DNA of 51,829 bases from SVFI01 sp045535935 (GTDB taxonomy: Bacteria; Bacillota; Clostridia; Lachnospirales; Lachnospiraceae), in NCBI GenBank assembly GCA_045535935.1, contig JAZSMO010000002.1:1-51829 (forward strand), given 5' to 3'. The notes beneath the pieces were generated by a model, which did no database searches, had not been told where the DNA came from, and saw only the letters and a list, made by a program, of their open reading frames with translations. Below, piece by piece: positions 24,629 to 33,553 of this stretch. Numbering within the stretch: position 1 is the stretch's first letter; each line of letters starts with the position of its first letter. A program made the translations under genes and the position numbers.

Positions 24629-25687
24629 ATGGCTTACAGGAAGAAGCTTAGTATTATCATTCCGAGTCTGTCGCCGGACGAAAGGTTGACCGTGCTTGTG
24701 CGGGAGTTAAAGACACACGGATTTGAACATATTGTTGTGGTCAATGACGGAAGCAGTCAGGAGTATGATGCCATATTTGCCGGTGTGCAGGAGATGGGAG
24801 CAGTGGTTTTGCGCCATGTGGTGAATCAAGGCAAGGGAAGATCGTTAAAGACAGCATTTCATTACATACTGGAGCATATGGATTTCTGCGTAGGTGCAGT
24901 AACCATTGACTCAGACGGACAACATGCGGTGCAGGATATCATTCACTGTTGTGAGAAGTTATTGGAACACCCGGATTGTCTTGTGATGGGATGTCGGAAT
25001 TTTGGACAGGAGGATGTTCCGTTTAAAAGCAGTTTCGGGAATATATTGACATCCAAGGTTATGCAACTTTTGGTGGGGATTAAGGTTTCCGATACGCAGA
25101 CCGGTTTGCGGGCCATGTCGCTGGAACATATGAAGAAATTCCTGTCTGTTTCCGGAGAGCGTTTTGAATATGAGACCAATATGCTTTTATGCTGCAAGGA
25201 TGAGGATATCACCATTGAGGAAGTTCCTATTCGGACAATCTACTACGAGGGGAATAAAAGTACCCATTTCCGTCCGCTACAGGATTCGCTTCTTGTGTAT
25301 GGATTGTTTTTGCGGTTTATTGTGGCATCTTTGTCATCTGCGGCTATTGATCTCGGACTGTTTGCATTGGGGGCTTTTCTGCTGAAAACCGTAATGCCTG
25401 TATATTATATTGTGGTTAGTACCGTGTTTGCACGAGTCATTTCTTCTCTTTACAATTTTTTCGTGAATCGTCAGGGTGTTTTCAAGAGCGAGTCCGGTCT
25501 GGCGAAGACGATGGTGCGCTATTATGTACTGGCTGTCGTGCAGATGTCGATGTCAGCCTTTGGTGTGTGGGCAGTTTTCGGTATACTTGGAGGTAGCGAG
25601 ACACTGATAAAAATCGTGGTGGATACTATACTTTTCCTAATCAGTTTCCAGATTCAGAGGGAATGGGTGTTCAAAAAGAAAGATTGA
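24629..25687 (+). CDS. DPM1-like GT2 glycosyltransferase fused to GtrA domain
   Basis: This 352-residue fusion has residues 1-225 as a GT2 domain of the dolichyl/polyprenyl-phosphate sugar synthase type (VVNDGSSQ, TIDSDGQH, NQGKGRSLKTAF, DTQTGLRAM). Residues 230-350 are a four-span GtrA flippase-like domain (FIVASLSSAAIDLGLF, YNFFVNRQGVF, REWVFKK). Such pairs make a polyprenyl-phosphate-linked sugar and help flip it. It is the last gene of the XrtG operon and would supply the lipid-linked sugar for the locus. Confidence 0.92.
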   Translation: MAYRKKLSIIIPSLSPDERLTVLVRELKTHGFEHIVVVNDGSSQEYDAIFAGVQEMGAVVLRHVVNQGKGRSLKTAFHYILEHMDFCVGAVTIDSDGQHAVQDIIHCCEKLLEHPDCLVMGCRNFGQEDVPFKSSFGNILTSKVMQLLVGIKVSDTQTGLRAMSLEHMKKFLSVSGERFEYETNMLLCCKDEDITIEEVPIRTIYYEGNKSTHFRPLQDSLLVYGLFLRFIVASLSSAAIDLGLFALGAFLLKTVMPVYYIVVSTVFARVISSLYNFFVNRQGVFKSESGLAKTMVRYYVLAVVQMSMSAFGVWAVFGILGGSETLIKIVVDTILFLISFQIQREWVFKKKD

Positions 25688-25765
25688 CCGGAAAGCTTTG
25701 TTGCGGTAACATAGAAGAGTAATGTGGGTATTAAAATTCTATTATTATAAGGGGGTAACCAAACA

Positions 25766-26812
25766 ATGACTTTTTTAGATTTAATGGATTATGCAAGACG
25801 CAATACCTGTTCTGACATTCATCTTACGGTCGGAACTCATACGGCGGTTCGTCGTTTCGGTGAACTGGAGCTGCTTGAGCCGATTCCGGATCCGAAAGAA
25901 GTGGAGGATATGATTCTTTCTATTTTGAACGAGGATCAAAAGGCAAGAGTGTTGTCAGGAAAGGATCTGGACTTCTCCGGGATTACACCGGACGGTGCGC
26001 GTATGCGTGTCAATGTCTATCATCAGCGTAACAACCTTGCAGCAAGTATCCGTCTTCTTGAAAATACAACACCGACGTTTGCGACTCTCGGTCTTCCGGA
26101 TACGGTACGCAAACTGGCAGAGGAGCCGAGAGGTCTTATACTTGTAACAGGACCGACAGGTAGTGGTAAGACGACAACTCTTGCAGCGATGATTGATCAT
26201 ATTAACAAGACACAGAAAAAACACGTTTTGACGATCGAAGATCCGATTGAATATATTTATCCGCATGGAAAAGCGATGATCCATCAGAGAGAGGTCGGAC
26301 GTGATGTGGATACATTTGCTACAGCACTTCGTTCTGCGCTTCGTGAAGATCCGGATATCATTCTGGTAGGTGAGATGCGTGACTACGAGACAATCTCCGC
26401 AGCGGTTACTGCAGCAGAGACAGGACATCTCGTTCTTTCTACCTTACATACGACAAGTGCTCCGCAGACGATTGAGCGTATCGTAGATGCCTGTCCGCCA
26501 CACGGACAGAATCAGATGCGTATGCAGCTTGCGAGCGTGCTGAAGGGTGTTATCACACAGCAGCTTCTCCCGATTGCAGGAGATGAGGGACGTGTGGTTG
26601 CGACAGAGATTCTTTTGAATAATGAGGCGGTTGGTAACCTGATTCGTGAGAACAAGATGCATCAGTTGGAAAGCACGATGCAGTCTAATGTGGCAGCAGG
26701 AATGCACACACTCAACAATGATCTCAAGATGCTTGTTATGCACGGTAAGATTACGAGAGAAACTGCGATTCAGTATTCTTCCAATCCGAAGGAACTTATG
26801 CAGTATGTATAA
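25766..26812 (+). CDS. pilT: PilT-type twitching motility ATPase
   Basis: This 348-residue hexameric ATPase drives pilus retraction. It has an N-terminal PAS-like domain (residues 1-100), Walker A GPTGSGKT (129-136), the Asp box HVLTIEDPIEY, Walker B DIILVGEMRD and the His box LSTLHTTSA. The C-terminus AIQYSSNPKELMQ resembles the retraction-specific AIRNLIRE region only in position. The AAGGGGG site precedes the ATG. No other type IV pilus gene is in the window, so this copy is solitary here. A terminator follows. Confidence 0.92.
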   Translation: MTFLDLMDYARRNTCSDIHLTVGTHTAVRRFGELELLEPIPDPKEVEDMILSILNEDQKARVLSGKDLDFSGITPDGARMRVNVYHQRNNLAASIRLLENTTPTFATLGLPDTVRKLAEEPRGLILVTGPTGSGKTTTLAAMIDHINKTQKKHVLTIEDPIEYIYPHGKAMIHQREVGRDVDTFATALRSALREDPDIILVGEMRDYETISAAVTAAETGHLVLSTLHTTSAPQTIERIVDACPPHGQNQMRMQLASVLKGVITQQLLPIAGDEGRVVATEILLNNEAVGNLIRENKMHQLESTMQSNVAAGMHTLNNDLKMLVMHGKITRETAIQYSSNPKELMQYV

Positions 26813-26826
26813 TATAAGATAATAAT

Positions 26827-26860
26827 AAGACCGGAACGGGTTCTGTTCCGGTCTTGTTTG
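26827..26860 (+). terminator. Terminator-like hairpin after pilT
   Basis: An 11-bp perfect stem AAGACCGGAAC (26827-26837) / GTTCCGGTCTT (26845-26855) has only a weak T tract (GTTTGTG). Confidence 0.8.
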
Positions 26861-26884
26861 TGCCTATGATGCAAAGGATATATT

Positions 26885-28702
26885 ATGGTGAAATTAGTAC
26901 AACTTGTATGCCCGAATTGCGGCGGAAAAGTAAATAGAATTGATGCAGATGTGGCAAGGTGTCCCCACTGCGAGACGGAGTTTTTGATTGACGAAGGACA
27001 ACCGGAGAATGTGGTTCATATTCATGAGGCAGTGCATAGGTCATCAGCAGGTGCAGCGATGGCAGCACTGGCAGTGCTTGCCATTTTGGCATTGCTTGTT
27101 GCGATTATTTTAATAGCGGCATTTTCCGGAGACAATACAAAGCCGCAGCCGACTTCGGTATCAGTGAAAAAAGAAGTATTTCAGTCTTCTTTTTTTAAGG
27201 AATTTGTTTCAAAGGTGTACGGGACATCCTGTGAGAATGTTACTGCAGAGCAACTGAAAAAACTTACCTATATCCGCATCTACACAGGGGATGGTGTGGA
27301 TTGTGTTGATTATCGGTTAGAGGAAGGGGAGACAGAGACGCTGTTTCTTTCCTCTGGTTTATCCAGAGATTATATTGATTTGGCTAATTTTCCGAATTTG
27401 AAAGGGATTTATCTGCAATACGGCTACATACCGGAAAGTATTCTCGGTGTATTTTCAAAGTTGGAAGAGTTGGAAAGTGAAAACTCACCGGAAGAACTGG
27501 AACGGAAACTGCCTTCGCCGAGAAAACTGAAAAAATATATCATACACAGAAATTACTCGATGGAAGGGATCCATACCTTTGCAAATCTGGAATATTTTGA
27601 AACAGATTATTATGACGTCAAAGATGTTCGTGCCATTGCTGCATTAAAAAATCTTAAAACATTGATTATAAAGGGCGGAGATGAGATTACGGATTTCGGT
27701 GCGTTATACAACTTGGCGCAGTTGGAAGTGCTGTATCTGGAATCGGAACAGTTGAAAGATATTTCGTTTGTCAGAGGAATGGATAACCTGCGTGAATTTA
27801 CGTTGATGGATTCTGCAGTGCTTGATTTATCTCCGCTTTCTGGTAAGACATCGCTTACTTATTTGAAATTGGAAGATAACTATGAGATAAGGGATTACAG
27901 TGTGCTCAGCGGACTTGCGGCACTTGAAACGCTGCATCTGGACCTTTGTTCTTACGGAGAAATGCCGGAGGCTTCCGGGTGGACATCACTGACAGAACTG
28001 TCTGTCAGCGGTGCAGACAGTCTGCAGTTTCTTGCGCAGCTTCCGACGCTGAAAAAGCTTTCCCTGGCCGGCGGAGACAGCGAAGATTTTGAAGTGTTTG
28101 CCCATCTTACGGAGCTTACAGAACTTACCATCGAAAGAATTTACGGGAATTTGAGTCAGCTGGATTCGCTGACTTCTCTTACAAACTTAAGGAAGCTGGA
28201 TATCAGTTCCATGACGGTTTATGGAAATGTAGAAGATATTTTTGCCATTCCGGGACTTGAGGAACTCGATATCAGTGATTGCAGCTTCGGACTTGATTTC
28301 GACAATATACCGGAAAATAAAAGCTTGAAGCGGCTTTATATGAGCCGCATCAGTCTTTGGGAAAATATTCAGGTGCTACAAGATGGGTTTATAACCTATC
28401 TGGATTACGATGAATTGCCGGTAGCAGACCATATTTCATTTGTGAGTAAATTTCCGAATTTGGAGGAACTTTATTTGCAGGGCAATAAATTGACGGATGT
28501 TACCTTTACAGAAAGTTTGCCACTGCTAAAAAAACTGGATGTGACAGATAACTATATTACAGATCTTCGGCCGTTACAAAAACTCACTCGCCTTGAGATT
28601 GTATGGTGCGGAGACAATTCCATATCCCAGGGAGTCGATCTCGGGGAAGAGGTAAATGTCGTGCTTGATTCAGAGGCAGAAGAAGGAGTTTGGTGGAGAT
28701 GA
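26885..28702 (+). CDS. Zinc-ribbon, single-span, leucine-rich-repeat protein
   Basis: This 605-residue protein has an N-terminal zinc ribbon (Cys9, Cys12, Cys26, Cys29 in CPNC...CPHC) and a transmembrane span at about residues 57-80. After a linker, from about residue 150 to the C-terminus, come repeated LxxLxxL units of the internalin/LRR type (for example LPTLKKLSLAGGDSEDF, LTNLRKLDISSMTV, FPNLEELYLQGNKL). The ribbon faces the cytosol if the LRR is outside. An outward LRR suggests binding of a protein ligand. The last codons overlap the ATG of the phosphatase gene (ATGA). Confidence 0.85.
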   Translation: MVKLVQLVCPNCGGKVNRIDADVARCPHCETEFLIDEGQPENVVHIHEAVHRSSAGAAMAALAVLAILALLVAIILIAAFSGDNTKPQPTSVSVKKEVFQSSFFKEFVSKVYGTSCENVTAEQLKKLTYIRIYTGDGVDCVDYRLEEGETETLFLSSGLSRDYIDLANFPNLKGIYLQYGYIPESILGVFSKLEELESENSPEELERKLPSPRKLKKYIIHRNYSMEGIHTFANLEYFETDYYDVKDVRAIAALKNLKTLIIKGGDEITDFGALYNLAQLEVLYLESEQLKDISFVRGMDNLREFTLMDSAVLDLSPLSGKTSLTYLKLEDNYEIRDYSVLSGLAALETLHLDLCSYGEMPEASGWTSLTELSVSGADSLQFLAQLPTLKKLSLAGGDSEDFEVFAHLTELTELTIERIYGNLSQLDSLTSLTNLRKLDISSMTVYGNVEDIFAIPGLEELDISDCSFGLDFDNIPENKSLKRLYMSRISLWENIQVLQDGFITYLDYDELPVADHISFVSKFPNLEELYLQGNKLTDVTFTESLPLLKKLDVTDNYITDLRPLQKLTRLEIVWCGDNSISQGVDLGEEVNVVLDSEAEEGVWWR

Positions 28703-29304
28703 TTTTATATATTATCCGTCACGGCGAGACGGAATGGAATAAGGTGAAAAGACTGCAGGGGCAGACCGACATTCCGCTGGCAGAAGAAGGAATTCGGTTA
28801 GCGCGGGAAACCGGAAAAGGAATGAAAGACCTTCCAATCGATCTGGTGATTTCCAGCCCTCTGACAAGAGCCGTGCAGACAGCGGAGTTATTGATCGAGG
28901 GGCGTGACGTTCCGATTCTGACAGATGATAGGATGATTGAGATTTCCTTTGGCGACTGGGAAGGTGAGTGTATTTTTGACAGTGATGTGTTGCCTTCGGA
29001 TTTTCGCAGACTTTTTTATGAGGATCCATTGCATTGCATTTGTCCGCCGAATGGTGAAACATTTGATGAGGTACGCAGACGTACCGGTGCGTTTTATCAA
29101 AGCCTGCTGGACAATCCTGATTATGAGGATAAGTGTATTTTGATCTCGACCCACGGAGCAGCCAGCCGATGTCTTTTGACACAGTTTTATGAAGATAAGG
29201 ATGATATTTGGCGGGGCGGTGTTCCGAAGAACTGTGCGGTGACGATGGTGGAAATCAAAAACGGAGAAAGTCGTGTATTGGAAAAGGATAAGATTTTTTA
29301 TTGA
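28699..29304 (+). CDS. Histidine phosphatase (phosphoglycerate mutase-like)
   Basis: This 201-residue protein of the histidine phosphatase superfamily has the catalytic RHGETEWN (Arg-His at 7-8), the second Arg in SSPLTRAVQTAE, the acidic FGDWEG and the C-terminal STHGAA histidine. Small members dephosphorylate sugar phosphates, alpha-ribazole phosphate or similar; the substrate is unknown. The start at 28699 overlaps the LRR stop as ATGA, and the GGTGGAG ribosome site lies inside the previous gene. A TTG at 28690 is in frame but is less likely as the start. Confidence 0.92.
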   Translation: MILYIIRHGETEWNKVKRLQGQTDIPLAEEGIRLARETGKGMKDLPIDLVISSPLTRAVQTAELLIEGRDVPILTDDRMIEISFGDWEGECIFDSDVLPSDFRRLFYEDPLHCICPPNGETFDEVRRRTGAFYQSLLDNPDYEDKCILISTHGAASRCLLTQFYEDKDDIWRGGVPKNCAVTMVEIKNGESRVLEKDKIFY

Positions 29305-29330
29305 AACCCGTTGATATGCATGTGGCGGAG

Positions 29331-29359
29331 TTGACAAAAACCGTAATTGTTTTTATCAT
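29331..29359 (+). promoter_or_regulatory. Sigma-A promoter of trpS
   Basis: TTGACA (29331-29336), a 17-bp spacer and TATCAT (29354-29359) form a near-consensus promoter 40 nt before the trpS start. There is no room for a T-box leader. Confidence 0.8.
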
Positions 29360-29398
29360 GTATTTTGTATGTAAATCTATAGATATGGAGCAAAAATT

Positions 29399-30484
29399 AT
29401 GAGTAAAATTATTTTAACAGGTGACAGACCAACCGGTAAATTACATGTGGGACATTATGTGGGTTCCCTCAGGAGACGTGTGGAGCTCCAGAATACCGGA
29501 GAGTTTGATGATATTTTTATTATGATCGCAGATGCACAGGCACTGACAGACAATGCGGACAATCCGGAGAAGGTACGTCAGAATATTATTGAAGTGGCTC
29601 TTGATTATCTTGCATGTGGACTGAATCCGGAAGTTTCCACGCTGTTTATCCAGTCGATGGTTCCGCAGCTGACAGAGCTTTCGTTCTATTATATGAATCT
29701 TGTGACTGTATCAAGGCTTCAGCGTAATCCTACGGTGAAGGCTGAAATTCAGATGCGTAATTTTGAGGCAAGTATCCCGGTCGGGTTCTTTACATATCCG
29801 ATCAGTCAGGCGGCGGATATCACAGCATTCAAGGCGACGATTGTTCCGGTTGGTGAGGATCAGATGCCGATGATCGAGCAGACCAAAGAAATCGTGCATA
29901 AATTTAACACCGTTTACGGTGAGACACTTGTTGATCCGAAGATCATGCTTCCGGATAACAAGGCATGTCTGAGACTTCCGGGTATTGACGGTAAAGCCAA
30001 AATGAGTAAGTCACTGAATAACTGTATTTACCTTTCTGATTCCGAAGAAGATGTGAGAAAGAAAATTATGTCCATGTTTACGGATCCGAATCATCTTCGT
30101 GTGGAAGATCCGGGACGTGTGGATGGCAATCCGGTATTTATTTATCTGGATGCATTCTGCAAGGATGAATATTTTGCCCAGTTCCTTCCGGAATATCAGA
30201 ATCTTCAGGAACTGAAGGATCATTATACAAGAGGCGGTCTCGGCGACGTTAAGGTGAAGAAATTCCTCAACAATGTGATGCAGTCAGAGCTTGCACCGAT
30301 TCGTGAGAGACGTGCACAGTGGCAGAAGGATATTCCGGCTGTTTATGACATCCTCAAAAAGGGAAGCGAGAAGGCGGAAGCGGTGGCAGCACAGACCTTG
30401 GCGGAAGTTCGCGAGGCGATGAAGATTAATTATTTTGATGATATGGCACTGATCAAAGAGCAGGCAGAGAAATATAACGCATGA
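29399..30484 (+). CDS. trpS: Tryptophan--tRNA ligase
   Basis: This 361-residue class I aminoacyl-tRNA synthetase charges tRNA-Trp. The HIGH-type motif is PTGKLHVGHYVG (residues 11-22) and the KMSKS loop is GKAKMSKSLNN (about 200-210), with the TrpRS-typical TGDRPTG N-terminus. The length is slightly above the usual ~330. A near-consensus promoter precedes it. Its stop overlaps the ATG of the LrgA-like gene (ATGA), an unusual coupling. Confidence 0.95.
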   Translation: MSKIILTGDRPTGKLHVGHYVGSLRRRVELQNTGEFDDIFIMIADAQALTDNADNPEKVRQNIIEVALDYLACGLNPEVSTLFIQSMVPQLTELSFYYMNLVTVSRLQRNPTVKAEIQMRNFEASIPVGFFTYPISQAADITAFKATIVPVGEDQMPMIEQTKEIVHKFNTVYGETLVDPKIMLPDNKACLRLPGIDGKAKMSKSLNNCIYLSDSEEDVRKKIMSMFTDPNHLRVEDPGRVDGNPVFIYLDAFCKDEYFAQFLPEYQNLQELKDHYTRGGLGDVKVKKFLNNVMQSELAPIRERRAQWQKDIPAVYDILKKGSEKAEAVAAQTLAEVREAMKINYFDDMALIKEQAEKYNA

Positions 30485-30840
30485 AATATTTAAAACAACT
30501 TTTTATTATATTGACGATTTCCTTCTTGGGAGAAATACTGCATGCAGTTTTGCCTCTTCCTGTTCCGGCCGGTATTTACGGCTTGGTACTTATGCTGCTT
30601 GCACTTTTTACGAAGGTAATCAAACTTTCACAGGTAAATGAGGCTGGAGATATGATACTGGATATTATGCCGGTTCTGCTTGTGCCGGCCAGCGTCAGTC
30701 TTATGGACAGCTATGTGCACCTTTCGGGTATAGCGGTTCCTGTGGTGGCCACCTCTTTTCTGACGACTTTCATTGTTATGTTCGTCACGGGAAGAGTGAC
30801 ACAGTGGATCCTTGGGAAAGGAGGCGGCGATCATGAGTAA
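30481..30840 (+). CDS. CidA/LrgA family holin-like protein
   Basis: This 119-residue protein with four membrane spans matches the CidA/LrgA family: FLGEILHAVLPLPVPAGIYGLVLMLLAL near the N-terminus and MPVLLVPASVSLMDSY. Members act with LrgB-type partners in murein hydrolase control and in pyruvate/metabolite transport. It starts within the trpS stop and overlaps the LrgB start. Confidence 0.92.
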   Translation: MKYLKQLFIILTISFLGEILHAVLPLPVPAGIYGLVLMLLALFTKVIKLSQVNEAGDMILDIMPVLLVPASVSLMDSYVHLSGIAVPVVATSFLTTFIVMFVTGRVTQWILGKGGGDHE

Positions 30841-31525
30841 CATGTTTGTAAATTCCATGTTCTTTGCTTCCGTTCTTACCATCGGAGCTTATTGCATCGG
30901 TATTTTTATCCAGAAAAAATTAAAACTTAAAGTCATCAATCCGATGATTATTTCCATGCTTCTTATCATATGTCTGTTAAAGCTGACGGGAGTGACTTAT
31001 GCAGAATATGAGAAGGGGACAGAGAGTATCACCTATTTCCTGACACCGGCGACGGTGGCGCTTGCGATTCCGCTTTATCGGCAACTGGAACTTTTAAAGA
31101 AGCATTTAGCTGCCATTCTGATTGGGATTGTATCAGGAGTTCTCTCAAGTCTTGTTTCTGTCTTTTTGTTTGCTTTGGGATTCGGAATGACCCATGAGCA
31201 ATATGTGACGATGCTCCCGAAATCCATTACCATGCCGATTGGAATCGGTCTTTCGGAGGAACTGGGCGGCGTTGTTGCGATTACCATCGTGACGATTGTA
31301 ATTACGGGAATTACAGGAAATGCATTGGCTGAGCAGATGTGTAAATGGTTCCGTATTCAACATCCGGTAGCGAAAGGAGTGGCAATCGGAACATCATCCC
31401 ATGCGCTGGGTACAGCCAAGGCGCTGCAGATAGGGGAGATTGAGGGGGCCATGAGTTCACTTGCCATTGCCGTGGCAGGGCTTTGTACGGTTGTTTTTGC
31501 ATCTTTTTTTGCAATGTTTTTATAA
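30833..31525 (+). CDS. LrgB family protein
   Basis: This 230-residue membrane protein of the LrgB/CidB family is paired with the LrgA-like gene. Family segments are clear: PKSITMPIGIGLSEELGG, AKGVAIGTSSHALGTAKAL and the six to seven spans. The start at 30833 uses AAAGGAGG (about 30817-30824); the in-frame start at 30812 lacks a site. It overlaps the LrgA stop by 8 bp. There is no lytS/lytR nearby. Confidence 0.93.
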   Translation: MSNMFVNSMFFASVLTIGAYCIGIFIQKKLKLKVINPMIISMLLIICLLKLTGVTYAEYEKGTESITYFLTPATVALAIPLYRQLELLKKHLAAILIGIVSGVLSSLVSVFLFALGFGMTHEQYVTMLPKSITMPIGIGLSEELGGVVAITIVTIVITGITGNALAEQMCKWFRIQHPVAKGVAIGTSSHALGTAKALQIGEIEGAMSSLAIAVAGLCTVVFASFFAMFL

Positions 31526-31548
31526 AAAAATAAAAAAATTAAAAATAA

Positions 31549-31591
31549 ACAGTGTATAACAGTTGACAACAGTTATACACTGTTTTATACT
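31549..31591 (+). promoter_or_regulatory. Promoter and 12-bp inverted-repeat operator of the GntR operon
   Basis: ACAGTGTATAAC (31549-31560) and its perfect reverse complement GTTATACACTGT (31572-31583) flank TTGACA (31563-31568). TATACT (31586-31591) follows at 17 bp. A regulator bound here would cover the -35, which suggests autorepression by the YtrA-type GntR protein. Confidence 0.82.
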
Positions 31592-31614
31592 GTTTACAAC
31601 AAAGGAGGCAGAAA

Positions 31615-31986
31615 ATGAGTATTATAATCAATAATTCATCGATGACACCGATCTATGAACAGATGGTTGAACAAATCAAAGCTCAGATTATGAACGGTGA
31701 GAGAAAAGAAGGAGATATGCTGCCTTCGGTAAGGGTTCTGGCAAAGGATCTCAGAGTCAGTGCACTGACTGTTAAGAAAGCCTACGATGAGCTGGAGCGG
31801 GAAGGCTTTGTGTCCACCGTTCACGGCAAAGGAACCTTTGTGACAAGCGCCAATCAGGAACTGATGCTGGAAGAAAAGAAAAAGGAAGTGGAAGCGGATC
31901 TGGAAATGGCCATCCGGAAAGGCAGAAGCTGTGGCATGAGCGACGAGGAGCTTAACGAGTTGTTCCAAATTATTTTAGAAGATTAA
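31615..31986 (+). CDS. GntR-family regulator, YtrA subfamily
   Basis: This 123-residue regulator has an N-terminal GntR winged helix (PIYEQMVEQIKAQIMNGERKEGDMLPSVRVLAKDL...TVKKAYDELEREGFVSTVHGKGTFV) and a short C-terminal dimerisation helix pair, the YtrA layout. It has no effector domain. It precedes an ABC ATPase and permease, as YtrA does in Bacillus, and the operator at 31549-31583 suggests autorepression. The ligand or signal is likely a cell-wall-active compound by analogy only. Confidence 0.94.
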   Translation: MSIIINNSSMTPIYEQMVEQIKAQIMNGERKEGDMLPSVRVLAKDLRVSALTVKKAYDELEREGFVSTVHGKGTFVTSANQELMLEEKKKEVEADLEMAIRKGRSCGMSDEELNELFQIILED

Positions 31987-32013
31987 TGAAAGTGTTAAAC
32001 TGGAGGATATGAT

Positions 32014-32859
32014 ATGGAATTACAGGTAAAAGGGATAAGAAAGACATATGGGAAATTCGGACTGGATGTAAGCATTGAGGTACAACCGGGACAGATCACC
32101 GGATTGGTGGGAAAGAACGGCGCCGGAAAAAGTACGACATTTAAGTCGATACTGGGACTGGTAAAAACGGAAGGCGGAGAAATCCTTCTGGATGGTAAGC
32201 CGGTAGAAACTTTAACGAACAACGAAAAAGAAAAAATCGGAGTTGTCCTTTCAAATGCAAGCTTCAGCGGATGGCTTACGATCCGTGACGTCATCCCGGT
32301 GCTCCGCAGTATGTATGCAGAGTTTGAAGAGGAATTTTTCAAAGAACAGTGTGAGAAGATGGACCTTCCGCTGAAAAAGCCGATCAAAGAGTTTTCTACC
32401 GGTATGGCGGCAAAACTGAAAGTGCTCGTAGCAATCTCGCATAAGGCAGAGTTTTTAATTATGGATGAGCCGACGAGCGGTTTGGATGTGATGGCAAGAA
32501 ATGAAATTTTGGATTTGTTGCGGGAATATATGGTGGAGGATGGCAGAAGTATTCTGATCAGTTCCCACATTTCAAGCGATTTGGAAACGCTTTGCGATGA
32601 TCTTTACATGATTGATAACGGAAAGATTATGATGCATGAAGAAACCGATGTTTTACTTGCAAATTACGGACTGTTAAAACTGACCGATGCTCAATATGAA
32701 AAAATAGAAAAAGAATACATTCTCAAAACAAAGAAGGACAACAACGGATATGTGTGTCTGACAAAAGAGAAAGCATTTTATACGGAGAATTATCCGGATG
32801 TTGCGATAGAAAAAGGAAATATTGACGATGTATTTACAATGATGATTCAGGGGGAATAG
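32014..32859 (+). CDS. ABC transporter ATP-binding protein
   Basis: This 281-residue ABC ATPase has Walker A GKNGAGKST (residues 33-41), Walker B with D-loop LIMDEPTSGLD and a degenerate signature EFSTGMAAKLKV in place of LSGGQ. The C-terminal 65 residues extend beyond the core (YILKTKKDNNGYVCLT), as in ABC-2 exporter ATPases. It pairs with the permease after 4 nt. Confidence 0.93.
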   Translation: MELQVKGIRKTYGKFGLDVSIEVQPGQITGLVGKNGAGKSTTFKSILGLVKTEGGEILLDGKPVETLTNNEKEKIGVVLSNASFSGWLTIRDVIPVLRSMYAEFEEEFFKEQCEKMDLPLKKPIKEFSTGMAAKLKVLVAISHKAEFLIMDEPTSGLDVMARNEILDLLREYMVEDGRSILISSHISSDLETLCDDLYMIDNGKIMMHEETDVLLANYGLLKLTDAQYEKIEKEYILKTKKDNNGYVCLTKEKAFYTENYPDVAIEKGNIDDVFTMMIQGE

Positions 32860-32863
32860 AGAG

Positions 32864-33538
32864 ATGAAAGGTTTACTGATAAAAGATTTTAAATTATTGA
32901 CAAGAAACAAATCCACGTTATTGATTGTGCTGGCGATTATTTTGTTTTTTCCGATGCTTGAGATGGATCCGGGATTTATTGTCAGCTATACGATGATTAT
33001 TTTGCTGTTTTTGACGGTGAGTACGATCTCGTATGATGATTTTGACAATGGAATGGCGTTTTTGTTTACACTGCCGATTGACCGTAAAACTTATGTGCGT
33101 GAGAAATATGTGCTCGGACTTATAGTGGCAGTTGCAAGCTGGATTCTGGCGGCTTTCATCAATATTGCATACATGGCACTGATGGCGAATGAAAGTGCAA
33201 CAACTATCGTAAGGGTATTGCTTTCTGTTTTGATGATTTTCCCGGCAATGCTTCTGATGTGGGAAGTGATTTTACCGTTGCAGTTGAAGTTCGGTGCAGA
33301 AAAAGCAAGAGTGGTACTCTTTATCGTGGCTGGTGCGATTGCGGTGGTAAGCGTAATCAGCACAAAAATTGCAGCAGCAAATCAGGAGCAGGCAAATGAG
33401 GTGGTAAATGCCGTGGCCGGAAAACTGGTGCAGCTTACGCCGATGCAGGTTGGTATTGCATTATTTGCAGTTGCCATCGCAGGCCTCTTGATTTCTTATG
33501 CTTCTTCTGTCAGAATAATGGAGAAGAAAGAATACTAA
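32864..33538 (+). CDS. ABC-2 type permease
   Basis: This 224-residue membrane protein has six hydrophobic spans and begins MKGLLIKDFKLLTRNKSTLLIV, the typical start of ABC-2 permeases of the YtrC/YtrD kind. FTLPIDRKTYVREKYVLGL is the conserved cytosolic loop. It is the third gene of the GntR-ABC operon. The exported compound is unknown. Confidence 0.9.
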   Translation: MKGLLIKDFKLLTRNKSTLLIVLAIILFFPMLEMDPGFIVSYTMIILLFLTVSTISYDDFDNGMAFLFTLPIDRKTYVREKYVLGLIVAVASWILAAFINIAYMALMANESATTIVRVLLSVLMIFPAMLLMWEVILPLQLKFGAEKARVVLFIVAGAIAVVSVISTKIAAANQEQANEVVNAVAGKLVQLTPMQVGIALFAVAIAGLLISYASSVRIMEKKEY

Positions 33539-33553
33539 AAGAAAGAGTTAGCT

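Noticed and set aside
29305..29398. T-box riboswitch before trpS
   Set aside because: Only 94 nt separate the genes, with a clear promoter about 40 nt before the start; no specifier or antiterminator fits.
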